In this document: positions 28,124 to 36,020 of the stretch, in pieces
Layout: the number at the start of each line of letters is the position of its first letter
Numbering within the stretch: the stretch's first letter is position 1
Source of the DNA: Neorhizobium sp. SHOUNA12A
GTDB lineage: Bacteria > Pseudomonadota > Alphaproteobacteria > Rhizobiales > Rhizobiaceae
Direction: 5' to 3'
Assembly: GCF_023006505.1 (NCBI RefSeq)
Contig: NZ_JALBGV010000024.1
Coordinates: 1-64,000, forward strand
Length of the DNA stretch: 64,000 nt
Program-made: the position numbers and the translations under genes
The notes under the pieces: model-generated
Seen by the model: the letters and a program-made list of their open reading frames with translations, nothing else
Databases searched by the model: none
Told to the model about the DNA's origin: nothing

Positions 28124-28501
28124 ATGAAGACCTTCATTCTCGTGCCTTTCGCGCTCGCCGCGCTGACCTCGGTGGCCTTTGCCGCCGGCCCGTTCAAGAC
28201 CGTCAAGACCTCGACCAAGGGCGATGTCGTTGCCGGTGAAAAGGGCATGACGCTCTACACCTTCAAGAACGACAAGCCAGGCACCTCCAACTGCTACGAC
28301 AAATGCGCCACCAACTGGCCGCCGGTCATGGCCGCTTCCGATGCGAAGGCTGATGGTGCATACTCCATCGTGACCCGCAAGGACGGGGCCAAGCAGTGGG
28401 CGAAGGACGGTATGCCGCTTTATTACTGGGTCAAGGATACCAAGGAAGGCGACACCACCGGTGACGGCGTGAACGGCGTTTGGGATGTCGCAAAGCCCTG
28501 A
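28124..28501 (+). CDS. Exported Y-X4-D repeat protein (COG4315 type)
   Basis: The 125-residue protein has a signal peptide (MKTFILVPFALAALTSVAFA) and two copies of the short secreted-repeat motif: GMTLYTFKNDKPGTSNCYDKC and GMPLYYWVKDTKEGD. Proteins of this type are small, envelope-located and of unknown biochemical role. They are often found, as here, next to an ECF sigma factor and its anti-sigma factor. The stop overlaps the sigma gene start by 17 bases. Confidence 0.88.
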   Translation: MKTFILVPFALAALTSVAFAAGPFKTVKTSTKGDVVAGEKGMTLYTFKNDKPGTSNCYDKCATNWPPVMAASDAKADGAYSIVTRKDGAKQWAKDGMPLYYWVKDTKEGDTTGDGVNGVWDVAKP

Positions 28502-29045
28502 TCAATCCACTTCCGGAACGGCGCGTGAGGCACAGGCTCCCGCGCCGCTTTCCTTCGAGACGCAGATCCTAGCCCTCCTGCCCTCGCTCAGGCGCTATTC
28601 GCGCAGCCTGACGCGCTCGGACACAGAGAGCGAGGACCTGCTACAGGATTGCGTCGAGAAGGCGCTGGTCAGCCGCGGCCAATGGCGCGGCGCGAATTTC
28701 AAATCCTGGACCTACAGGATCATGACCAATCTTCACCTCAACGCGCGACGGTCGATCGCGCGGCGTCCGTCCGTCGGCATCGAGGAGGCCGAGAGCTTGG
28801 CTGCGAGCACGAGCGCCGACGATCCCTTGGAAAAGAACCGCCTCGTCCAGGCACTGGAGACGCTGCCGAAGGATGCGCGCGCGGTGCTGATGCTGGTGGT
28901 CGTCGAAGGTTATGCCTATCAAGAAGTCGCCGACATGCTCGAAATTCCGGTCGGCACCGTCATGTCGCGCCTGTCGCGGGCGCGCCAGGCTTTGCGGGAA
29001 AAAATGCGGGAGGAAAACGTCATACCATTGCGGAGACCACGATGA
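28485..29045 (+). CDS. ECF RNA polymerase sigma factor
   Basis: The 186-residue sigma-70 family factor has only regions 2 and 4. Region 2 is LLPSLRRYSRSLTRSDTESEDLLQDCVEKAL with FKSWTYRIMTNLHLNARR. Region 4 is LPKDARAVLMLVVVEGYAYQEVADMLEIPVGTVMSRLSRARQALREKM. It redirects RNA polymerase to a small regulon under envelope or oxidative stress. Its stop forms an ATGA overlap with the anti-sigma gene, so the two are coupled. It sits within the same transcript as the exported repeat protein. Confidence 0.93.
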   Translation: MSQSPDQSTSGTAREAQAPAPLSFETQILALLPSLRRYSRSLTRSDTESEDLLQDCVEKALVSRGQWRGANFKSWTYRIMTNLHLNARRSIARRPSVGIEEAESLAASTSADDPLEKNRLVQALETLPKDARAVLMLVVVEGYAYQEVADMLEIPVGTVMSRLSRARQALREKMREENVIPLRRPR

Positions 29046-29827
29046 CCGAAGCCGGATCCGTATCCGAAGCGGAACTGCACGCCTATGCCGACGGCTTCCT
29101 CGACGAGGCTGACCGTGCCCGTGTGCAGAATTTTCTGGCCGAAAACCCGGACGCCGCGCAGATGGTGGCCGACTGGCAGGAGCAGAACGACGAATTGCGC
29201 GCCGTCTTCGCCGGTCACGAACGATCGAAACCGACCGATATCCAGCTTCTCACCGGTGGCCTGGCGCGCACCGGTATCTGGCCGTCCCGCCGCTTGGCTC
29301 TGGCAGCCGCCGCAGTTCTGATCTTCGCAGCCGGCGCGCTCGGCGGCCATTATGGCCCGCTTCTGTTCGAACGCCCGGATATCCAGCTTGCCGAGGCCGA
29401 AATCCTACCCCGCGAGGCCCGCAACGCCTTCCTCGTTTATGCAAGCGAAGTGCGCCACCCGGTGGAGGTGTTTGCCAACGAGGAGACGCATCTTGCGAAC
29501 TGGCTCGGCAAGCGGCTGTCGATTGCCAATCTCAAGGTTCCGAACCTTCAACCGATGGGCTTCAAGCTGGTCGGCGGCCGCCTGCTGCCGGTCGGCGGCA
29601 AGCCGGGCGCGCTGTTCATGTACGAGGACCAGACGGGCCAGCGCCTGACCGTGCTCGTCGGCCGCAACAAGGAAAACCGCTCCACCAGTTTTCGCTTCGC
29701 CTCCGCCAGCACGGTCGAGACCTTCTACTGGATCGACGGCGAGCTCGGATACGCCGTCACCGGCGAAATCTCCCGCGATATGCTGCGCCGGGTCGCCGAG
29801 GAATGTTACCGCCAGTTTCCGAGCTGA
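29042..29827 (+). CDS. Transmembrane anti-sigma factor
   Basis: The 261-residue protein starts with a short cytosolic anti-sigma-like domain (SEAELHAYADGFLDEADRARVQNFLAENP, a zinc-finger-like region lacking the His-x3-Cys-x2-Cys set). It has one membrane segment at about residues 81-101 (RLALAAAAVLIFAAGALGGHYG), then a periplasmic domain of about 150 residues. It should hold the ECF sigma factor inactive at the membrane until a periplasmic signal appears. The lack of zinc ligands makes it a non-ZAS type. The start is the ATG of the ATGA overlap. Confidence 0.87.
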   Translation: MTEAGSVSEAELHAYADGFLDEADRARVQNFLAENPDAAQMVADWQEQNDELRAVFAGHERSKPTDIQLLTGGLARTGIWPSRRLALAAAAVLIFAAGALGGHYGPLLFERPDIQLAEAEILPREARNAFLVYASEVRHPVEVFANEETHLANWLGKRLSIANLKVPNLQPMGFKLVGGRLLPVGGKPGALFMYEDQTGQRLTVLVGRNKENRSTSFRFASASTVETFYWIDGELGYAVTGEISRDMLRRVAEECYRQFPS

Positions 29828-29830
29828 TCT

Positions 29831-30202
29831 TCAGCGCAGCGGATCGTTGGCAAGCTCGATCGGCCGGCCATGCGGCGTCGCCTCGGCGGCCCGCTGCCAG
29901 CTCTGCTGCAGGCTGAGGATCGTTTCGCTGTCCGCGACGCCCTTGCCAACCAGCAGCCCGGAGAGTGCCGCCACCCAGCAGTCGAAATAGTCGCTGCCAT
30001 CCTCGGCCCGGCCGGGCTTGTGGACCTCGCCTGAAAGCGCTTCGGCCCATTCGCTCCAACTGAATAGGCCGCGCTCGTGCAGATGCACCGTCATCGCGAA
30101 AGCTTCCGCGGCCCAAGGCTCCGGAAACACCGGATCACCCTCCGGTGACTTCGGCAATCCGGGCGACTGCGCCAACGCCGATGGGATTTCACACGCGCTC
30201 AA
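29831..30202 (-). CDS. Nitrile hydratase accessory protein
   Basis: A roughly 123-residue protein related to the N-terminal part of the nitrile hydratase beta subunit (PVFPEPWAAEAFAMTVHLHERGLFSWSEWAEAL), which is the mark of P14K/NhlE-type activators that insert the metal. Cobalt-type enzymes use such a protein to load cobalt and oxidise the cysteines. A TTG start at 30202, with GGGAG 7 bases upstream, overlaps the end of the beta gene; an ATG at 30220 is possible but lacks a ribosome-binding site. It is the last gene of the alpha-beta-activator unit. Confidence 0.82.
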   Translation of the reverse strand: MSACEIPSALAQSPGLPKSPEGDPVFPEPWAAEAFAMTVHLHERGLFSWSEWAEALSGEVHKPGRAEDGSDYFDCWVAALSGLLVGKGVADSETILSLQQSWQRAAEATPHGRPIELANDPLR

Positions 30203-30848
30203 GATAGCTCTCCCAGGCATCGATCGAGACCGTCAATGTCGGGTCTGCACCCTCGCCCCAGATTTCTGGCCCGTCGAACACGACCGTATAGACCCATTGC
30301 GGGTTCTCGCCCTTGCCATGCGCATTGTCGTCCGGAAACACAAAGGAACCCTGCACGGCCTCGACGAAACCGGTTTTGGCGCGGGCATAACGCGGCAGCC
30401 GCGTATGTGTCTCGGGATTGAAATTGCGTGTCCGCACCCGATCGCCCGGCTGGAATGATGGCTTGGTCTCGACCGGCCGGTCGCAAGGTCCGCCCTTGGC
30501 AAGCACGCCCGCCACCATATCCGCCTTCAGGATGCGTTTTGGCGTGGCGGGCTCCATCTGCTTTTGGCCCGCATCGATTTCCGCCCTGGTCGCGAAGCCA
30601 TGGCGTTCGAGCAGCACTTCCAGCGCCCGTATCCAGATCTCGTAATAGCTCGCGCCCAGATACGCCGCCGGCGGAATATTTTCGCGCGCATGCCGGCTTT
30701 CGTCGATCGTCCAGCCACCGAGAGCACCGCCGGACAGTGTCAGCCCCAGCGCCCGCTTTTCCCACTCGGTATGGAAATAGGGCTCGTCCTTTTCCGGCGC
30801 CACCGGCCCGAAACCCATCTGTCCGCCGAGATCGTGAGGCCCATTCAT
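30189..30848 (-). CDS. nthB: Nitrile hydratase subunit beta
   Basis: The 219-residue subunit begins [16 protein letters not shown], the classic start of nitrile hydratase beta chains. It continues with [31 protein letters not shown] and the SH3-like C-terminal [29 protein letters not shown]. Together with the alpha subunit it hydrates nitriles to amides. The ATG at 30848 overlaps the alpha stop in ATGA, so the subunits are made in equal amounts. No amidase lies beside it; the nearest candidate is the acetamidase 28 kb upstream. Confidence 0.94.
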   Translation of the reverse strand: MNGPHDLGGQMGFGPVAPEKDEPYFHTEWEKRALGLTLSGGALGGWTIDESRHARENIPPAAYLGASYYEIWIRALEVLLERHGFATRAEIDAGQKQMEPATPKRILKADMVAGVLAKGGPCDRPVETKPSFQPGDRVRTRNFNPETHTRLPRYARAKTGFVEAVQGSFVFPDDNAHGKGENPQWVYTVVFDGPEIWGEGADPTLTVSIDAWESYLERV

Positions 30849-31495
30849 GGACGCGGCCCCGCAATCGCGGTGCCGATCATCGCATCGCGGCTGACGAGAT
30901 CGGCAAGCGCCTCCTCGCCGAGATCCTCTGTGCCTTCCGGCCGTTCGGGGATCACCAGATACCGCAGTTCCGCCGTGGAATCCCAGACGCGGATCTTCTT
31001 GTCCTCCGGCAGCGTCAGCCCAAATTCCGCAAGCACGCCGCGCGGATCGATGACCGCGCGCGAGCGATAGGCCGGCGCCTTGTACCAGACCGGCGGCAGT
31101 CCGAGTACCGCCCACGGGTAACAGGAGCACAGCGTGCAGACGACGAGGTTATGGGTATCAGGCGTATTGAACACCGCCCGCATGTGTTCGCCCTGCCGGC
31201 CGGTATAACCGAGGCTGGCGATCGCCGCCGTCGCGTCCGTTCTCAGCCATTCGGCGAAATCCGGATCGCTCCAGGCCTTGGCGACCACTCGGGCGCCGTT
31301 GCGCGGGCCGATCTTCGTCTCATAGGTCTCGACGATCACATCGATCGCCTTCGGATCGATCAGCCCCTTTTCGGTCAGCACGCTTTCCAGTGCTTTCACC
31401 CGCGCCTGCATGTCGCTGTAGCGGTTGTCGTGCTGGTGGTCATGCCCATGATGGTGATCGTGATCGTGCTCGTGCTCGTGATGATCTGCGGACAT
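30845..31495 (-). CDS. nthA: Nitrile hydratase subunit alpha, cobalt type
   Basis: The 216-residue metal-binding subunit has the claw-setting motif [11 protein letters not shown]; Thr rather than Ser at the third position of CTLCSC is the cobalt-type form, in contrast to CSLCSC of iron enzymes. It also has [11 protein letters not shown] and IPERPEGTE. The N-terminus is odd: residues 5-22 contain ten histidines ([18 protein letters not shown]), which could bind cobalt or nickel. The ATG at 31495 follows a GGAGACA ribosome-binding site. It is the first gene of the operon and lies 10 bases after the LysE exporter gene on the same strand. Confidence 0.95.
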   Translation of the reverse strand: MSADHHEHEHDHDHHHGHDHQHDNRYSDMQARVKALESVLTEKGLIDPKAIDVIVETYETKIGPRNGARVVAKAWSDPDFAEWLRTDATAAIASLGYTGRQGEHMRAVFNTPDTHNLVVCTLCSCYPWAVLGLPPVWYKAPAYRSRAVIDPRGVLAEFGLTLPEDKKIRVWDSTAELRYLVIPERPEGTEDLGEEALADLVSRDAMIGTAIAGPRP

Positions 31496-31505
31496 GGTTG
31501 TCTCC

Positions 31506-32099
31506 TTACTTCAGCATTGGCCAGAGACTGGCGACAAGCAAGAGTGCCATGGTGATGTTGAACCATTTCAGCCGCGCCGGCACCGACAGCCATTCGCGCA
31601 GCGCCGAACCGAAACCGGCCCAGGTCGAAACGCTCGGCACGTTGACGGCGGCGAACGCCAGCCCCACGAGCATCACGGTCGGCAGGTAATATTCCGGGTT
31701 CGTATAGGTTGCCATGGCCGTGACCGCCATGACCCAGGCCTTCGGATTGACCCATTGGAAGGCCGCCGCGCCAATAAATGTCATCGGCTGCGCACCGGTC
31801 TTGCCGTCCGACAGGCTGCGCGACGTGCCGATCTTCCAGGCGACCCAGAGCAGATAGGCGCCGCCGGCGAATTTCAGTCCTGCGTAGACGACCGGCACCG
31901 AATGCAGCAGCGCGCCGAGGCCAAGGCCGACCGCGATCAGCAGCGACAGAAAACCGGCACCGATGCCGAGCATATGGGGAATTGTCCGCGTAAAGCCGAA
32001 GTTCACGCCCGACGCGAAGAGCATCATGTTGTTCGGCCCCGGCGTGATCGAAGTCGTGAAGGCGAACAGGACGAGGGCCAGAAAGGTTTCCAGCGACAT
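31506..32099 (-). CDS. LysE family translocator
   Basis: The 197-residue protein has about six membrane segments and the family pattern [20 protein letters not shown] at the N-terminus. LysE/RhtB proteins export amino acids or their derivatives across the inner membrane. The start at 32099 is supported by AGGAG 5 bases upstream. The nitrile hydratase genes follow 10 bases downstream on the same strand, so the exporter and enzyme may be co-transcribed. The exported compound is not known. Confidence 0.9.
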   Translation of the reverse strand: MSLETFLALVLFAFTTSITPGPNNMMLFASGVNFGFTRTIPHMLGIGAGFLSLLIAVGLGLGALLHSVPVVYAGLKFAGGAYLLWVAWKIGTSRSLSDGKTGAQPMTFIGAAAFQWVNPKAWVMAVTAMATYTNPEYYLPTVMLVGLAFAAVNVPSVSTWAGFGSALREWLSVPARLKWFNITMALLLVASLWPMLK

Positions 32100-32273
32100 A
32101 TTTTCTCCTAGCGCCAATCCGCCCCGGTTATCTCGACCATCTCGTTTCCCGGATGGCCTGCCTTCCGGTGATAGGATCGTTGGCGGCGATCTTCAAGCGG
32201 AACTTGGCAACTTCAATCGACGCCATATTTCGATAAGATACCCATCTCCAGAAGCAACTGACCGAGGCCTTTC

Positions 32274-33116
32274 ATGTCCGACATCCCGACAGTCACCCTG
32301 CCCTCCGGCATTTCGGTCCCGGCGCTCGGCCTCGGCACATGGCAGATGGGCGAGGACAGCCGCAAGGCCGAGGCAGAGATTGAGAGCCTGAAGCGAGGCC
32401 TCGACCTCGGCCTCACACTGATCGACACGGCAGAAATGTATGGCGAGGGCGGCGCCGAGAAGATTACGGCACAAGCGATCGCCGGCCGGCGGGACCAGGT
32501 GTTTCTGGTCAGCAAGGTCTATCCCTGGAATGCCAGCCGCAAGGGTGTCGTAGAGGCCTGCGAACGCAGCCTCGACCGGCTGAAGACCGACCGGCTCGAC
32601 CTCTATCTCCTGCATTGGCGCGGCGAACATCCGCTGACCGAAACCGTCGCCGGCTTCGAGGAGCTGCGCCGGGCCGGCAAGATCGGCGCCTGGGGCGTCT
32701 CCAATTTCGATCTCGATGACATGCAGGAACTGATGGAGGTGCCGGATGGCGGAAACTGCGCCGCAAACCAGGTGCTCTACAATCTCTCCCGCCGCGGCAT
32801 CGAATACGATCTTCTGCCCTGGTGCCAGGAACGCGGCATCCCGGTCATGGCCTATTCGCCGATCGAACAGGGCCGGCTTGCCAGAAGCGGCGAACTGATC
32901 CGCATCGCCAAGGCCTATCAGGCGACGCCGGCACAGGTGGCGCTCGCCTTCCTCTTGGAACGCGACGGCGTCATCGCCATCCCCAAATCCGCCAATCCGG
33001 ACCGCGTCGCGGAAAACGCCGAGGCGGTCGACCTGGATCTCAGCGAGGCGGACTGGACGGCCCTCGACGCCGCCTTCCCGCCACCGTCGCGCAAGGCGCC
33101 ATTGGCGATGATCTAG
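32274..33116 (+). CDS. Aldo/keto reductase
   Basis: The 280-residue protein has the aldo/keto reductase TIM barrel and catalytic tetrad: D in [16 protein letters not shown], the tyrosine in the same segment, K in [11 protein letters not shown] and H in [17 protein letters not shown]-binding residues follow in [10 protein letters not shown] and [16 protein letters not shown]. It should reduce small aldehydes or ketones in the cytosol. It is a single gene convergent with ilvH; the substrate is unknown. Confidence 0.93.
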   Translation: MSDIPTVTLPSGISVPALGLGTWQMGEDSRKAEAEIESLKRGLDLGLTLIDTAEMYGEGGAEKITAQAIAGRRDQVFLVSKVYPWNASRKGVVEACERSLDRLKTDRLDLYLLHWRGEHPLTETVAGFEELRRAGKIGAWGVSNFDLDDMQELMEVPDGGNCAANQVLYNLSRRGIEYDLLPWCQERGIPVMAYSPIEQGRLARSGELIRIAKAYQATPAQVALAFLLERDGVIAIPKSANPDRVAENAEAVDLDLSEADWTALDAAFPPPSRKAPLAMI

Positions 33117-33189
33117 TCGAGATCAGGCGTTCGACGTTTCGCCATCAGAGTGTCGAACGCCCGCAAGACATCGCTCTCCGCCCGACCCG

Positions 33190-33762
33190 TTACATCCCCT
33201 GCGGACCGCGGTTCATCGCCGCGATCCCGGTGCGGCAGACTTCAACCAGGCCAAGCGGCTTCATGATCGCCACGAACTGGTCGATCTTCGAGGATTTGCC
33301 GGTGATTTCCAGGATGAAATGCTCGACCGTCGCGTCAACGACCTTGGCGTGGAAGGCATCCGCGAGCCGCAGCGTCTCGGCGCGGTGGTCACCCTGGCCG
33401 ACAACCTTGACCAGCGCCACCTCGCGCTCGATTGGCCGTTCCTGGCCGAGTGCATAGGCACGAACCGTCAGGTCGACGACCCGGTGCACCGGCACGATGC
33501 GTTCGAGCTGCGCCTTGATCTGTTCGAGCACCGTCGGCGTGCCGCGCGTGACGATCGTAATGCGGGATAGGTGAGCTTCATGTTCCGTTTCCGAAACCGT
33601 CAGGCTCTCGATATTGTAGCCGCGGCCGGAAAACAGGCCGATCACCCGTGCGAGAACACCGGGTTCGTTGGCGACGAGAACCGAAAGCGTGTGGCTCTCG
33701 GCCTTCGCGGTCTCGGGGGCGATGAAGTAGGCGGAGCCGGTCGGTTGCTGATGCGCATTCAT
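33190..33762 (-). CDS. ilvH: Acetolactate synthase small (regulatory) subunit
   Basis: A 190-residue subunit. The N-terminal ACT domain reads HTLSVLVANEPGVLARVIGLFSGRGYNIESLTVSETE, followed by a second ferredoxin-like domain (REVALVKVVGQGDHRAETLRLADAF). It binds valine and restrains the large subunit, giving feedback control of the first step shared by valine and isoleucine synthesis. It starts 50 bases after the large-subunit gene on the same strand and shares its attenuated transcript. Confidence 0.96.
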   Translation of the reverse strand: MNAHQQPTGSAYFIAPETAKAESHTLSVLVANEPGVLARVIGLFSGRGYNIESLTVSETEHEAHLSRITIVTRGTPTVLEQIKAQLERIVPVHRVVDLTVRAYALGQERPIEREVALVKVVGQGDHRAETLRLADAFHAKVVDATVEHFILEITGKSSKIDQFVAIMKPLGLVEVCRTGIAAMNRGPQGM

Positions 33763-33812
33763 TATCTTAGGTCCATTTCCTCAGAAATTTGTTGAAGGAT
33801 GTGCCGCCCGTC

Positions 33813-35621
33813 TCAGACGAGCTGGCGACCCTTGGCATCGATGGCATTGGCAACCGCTTCGTCGGTGGCTTCGTCCGGCAGCAGCATCTCGTTATGTGCC
33901 TTGCCCGAGGGGATCATCGGGAAGCAGTTGGCGAGATTGGCGACGCGGCAATCGAATATCACCGGCTTCTTGACGGCGATCATCTCCCCGATCTTGTCGT
34001 CGAGCTCCTTCGGATCGTCGCAGTAGATGCCGACGGCGCCATAGGCTTCCGCGAGCTTGACGAAGTCCGGCATCGCTTCCGTATAGGAGTTCGACAAGCG
34101 GTTGCCGTGCAGCAGCTGCTGCCACTGACGGACCATGCCCATGTATTGGTTGTTCAGAATAAAGATCTTGACCGGCAGGTTATGCTGGATGGCGCAGGAC
34201 ATTTCCTGGATGCACATCTGGATCGATGCGTCGCCGGCAACGTCGATGACGAGGGCGTCCGGATGCGCCACCTGAACGCCGATCGCCGCGGGCAGGCCAT
34301 AACCCATGGTGCCGAGGCCGCCCGAGGTCATCCAGCGGTTCGGCTCCTCGAACTCGAGGAACTGCGCCGCCCACATCTGGTGCTGGCCGACTTCCGTGGT
34401 GATGTAGGTGTCATGCCCCCTGGTCGCCTCGAAAAGGCGCTGCAGCGCATATTGCGGCATGATGACATCGTTGGAATGCTTGTAGGAAAAGCTCTTGCGA
34501 GCCCGCCAGCGGTCGATCTGGCTCCACCATTCCTCGGTCTGCGCCTTGGCCGGCTTCTTCGGCAGGGCGCGCCACAGGCGTATCATGTCTGCGAGAACGC
34601 TGCCGACATCGCCGAGGATCGGAATGTCGACATGCACGTTCTTGTTGATCGAGGACGGATCGATATCGATATGGACCTTGCGCGAATTCGGCGAGAACGC
34701 GTTGAGGCGGCCGGTAATACGGTCGTCGAAACGGGCGCCGATGCAGACCATGACGTCGCAGTCATGCATCGCCATGTTCGCCTCGTAGGAGCCGTGCATG
34801 CCGAGCATGCCGAGCCAGTTCTTTCCGGAAGCCGGATAGGTACCGAGCCCCATCAGCGTCGAAGTGATCGGGAAATCGCTGAGCTCGACCAGCTCGCGCA
34901 GCAGCCGCGAGGCTTCCGGGCCGGAATTGACGACGCCGCCGCCGGTATAGAGAATCGGCCGGCGTGCCGAGGCCATCAGCTCGATGGCCGCCTGGATGGC
35001 ATTGATGTCGCCCTGGGTGCGCGGCTGATAACTGGTGTTTTGGGCAATCTCCGGCTTCGGCGTATAGGTGCCGGTCGCAAACTGGACGTCCTTCGGGATA
35101 TCGACGACGACCGGGCCCGGCCGCCCGGTCTGGGCGATGCGGAAGGCCTCGTGGATGACGCCGGCCAGGTCGTTGACGTCCTTGACCAGCCAGTTGTGTT
35201 TGGTGCAGGGCCGGGTGATGCCGACGGTGTCGCATTCCTGGAAGGCGTCCGAGCCGATCAGCGTCGTCGGGACCTGGCCCGACAGGCAGACCAGCGGCAC
35301 CGAATCCATCAGCGCGTCCTGCAGCGGGGTGACGGCATTGGTGGCGCCTGGACCGGACGTCACCAGCATGACCCCGACCTTGCCGGTTGAGCGGGCATAA
35401 CCTTCGGCCGCATGGCCGGCGCCCTGCTCGTGGCGAACGAGAATGTGCTGAATGTCGTCCTGCTGGAAGATCTCGTCATAGATCGGCAGGACGGCGCCGC
35501 CCGGATATCCGAAGATATGTTCGACGCCATTGTCCTTCAGAGCCCTCAGGACGATCTCCGCACCAGTCATCCGGTTATCTGGCGTCTGATTATCTGGCAT
35601 CTGATTGTTCGTATCCGTCAT
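33813..35621 (-). CDS. ilvB: Acetolactate synthase large (catalytic) subunit
   Basis: The 602-residue thiamine-diphosphate enzyme has the catalytic glutamate in HEQGAGHAAEGYAR, the FAD-associated segment GGGVVNSGPEASRLL, and the ThDP-Mg motif VAGDASIQMCIQEMSCAIQHNLPVKIFILNNQY. It joins two pyruvates, or pyruvate and 2-oxobutyrate. The ATG at 35621 is preferred, giving MTDTNNQMPDNQ before the conserved MTGAEIVLRALKDNGVEHIFGYPGG; a second ATG at 35570 begins exactly there. The residues in between show a short repeat (NQMPDNQTPDNRM). An ilv leader and terminator lie just upstream. Confidence 0.96.
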   Translation of the reverse strand: MTDTNNQMPDNQTPDNRMTGAEIVLRALKDNGVEHIFGYPGGAVLPIYDEIFQQDDIQHILVRHEQGAGHAAEGYARSTGKVGVMLVTSGPGATNAVTPLQDALMDSVPLVCLSGQVPTTLIGSDAFQECDTVGITRPCTKHNWLVKDVNDLAGVIHEAFRIAQTGRPGPVVVDIPKDVQFATGTYTPKPEIAQNTSYQPRTQGDINAIQAAIELMASARRPILYTGGGVVNSGPEASRLLRELVELSDFPITSTLMGLGTYPASGKNWLGMLGMHGSYEANMAMHDCDVMVCIGARFDDRITGRLNAFSPNSRKVHIDIDPSSINKNVHVDIPILGDVGSVLADMIRLWRALPKKPAKAQTEEWWSQIDRWRARKSFSYKHSNDVIMPQYALQRLFEATRGHDTYITTEVGQHQMWAAQFLEFEEPNRWMTSGGLGTMGYGLPAAIGVQVAHPDALVIDVAGDASIQMCIQEMSCAIQHNLPVKIFILNNQYMGMVRQWQQLLHGNRLSNSYTEAMPDFVKLAEAYGAVGIYCDDPKELDDKIGEMIAVKKPVIFDCRVANLANCFPMIPSGKAHNEMLLPDEATDEAVANAIDAKGRQLV

Positions 35622-35684
35622 TGTCTTGGTCCATTCGCTGCTGGATTTTTTACCGGCGGCTCCTCCGAGCCGGATTGAAGGCAT

Positions 35685-35709
35685 AAAAAAAGGCCCCTTG
35701 GAGGAGCCT
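35685..35709 (-). terminator. Attenuator terminator of ilvB-ilvH
   Basis: On the minus strand AGGCTCC pairs with GGGGCCT (35703-35709 with 35691-35697) around a 5-base loop and is followed by a run of seven T. It lies between the leader peptide gene and ilvB, so it can stop transcription before the structural genes. Confidence 0.85.
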
Positions 35710-35716
35710 GTCTTTC

Positions 35717-35766
35717 CGCGCATGGGTGGCTGTCGCCGGACGGTTACACCGTCCTGCCCATGCGCG
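35717..35766 (-). promoter_or_regulatory. Leader hairpin of the ilv attenuator
   Basis: An outer 10-bp stem (CGCGCATGGG with CCCATGCGCG, 35717-35726 and 35757-35766) encloses an inner 7-bp stem (35738-35744 with 35748-35754). The leader stop codon (35744-35746) is at the tip of the inner hairpin. A ribosome at the stop would melt this fold, while one stalled on the upstream Ile/Leu/Val codons would not. Confidence 0.65.
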
Positions 35767-35800
35767 TTCCCACCACAATAAGAGCGATCGAGATCTTCAT
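35744..35800 (-). CDS. ilv leader peptide
   Basis: A minus-strand frame of 18 codons reads MKISIALIVVGTRMGRTV then TAA. Six of residues 3-10 are Ile, Leu or Val, the products of the pathway, which is the hallmark of a transcription-attenuation leader. It is followed by a strong hairpin and a T-run terminator before ilvB. There is no ribosome-binding site. The promoter (TTGACG, 17 bases, TAACAC) places the transcript start at or within a few bases of the ATG, so it is probably leaderless, as reported for trpL of Sinorhizobium meliloti. Confidence 0.8.
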   Translation of the reverse strand: MKISIALIVVGTRMGRTV

Positions 35801-35808
35801 GGCGCGAA

Positions 35809-35837
35809 GTGTTAGCCAGATAAATGTCGTTCGTCAA
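35809..35837 (-). promoter_or_regulatory. Promoter of the ilv leader and ilvBH
   Basis: TTGACG (35832-35837) and TAACAC (35809-35814) on the minus strand are 17 bases apart. Eight bases separate the -10 from the leader ATG at 35800, which is where transcription should start. Confidence 0.72.
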
Positions 35838-36020
35838 CGTGGGCATGCGCCAAAAATCGTCATCAGTTTGATTTTGCTGCTCCGTTTCCACGCATTCGGC
35901 CGCGCGCTTTCCTATACGAGTTGTTAAGGCCGGCACAATATACTCCTCCTGTTTGGAGGGTAGCGACCCGACGGACGAGCCCCGAGCTGATCCGCCACCC
36001 CCAATAATAGGGGCCCGAGT

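Noticed and set aside
33789-35390. Plus-strand frame of 533 codons opposite ilvB
   Set aside because: It is the antisense shadow of a well-defined enzyme gene.
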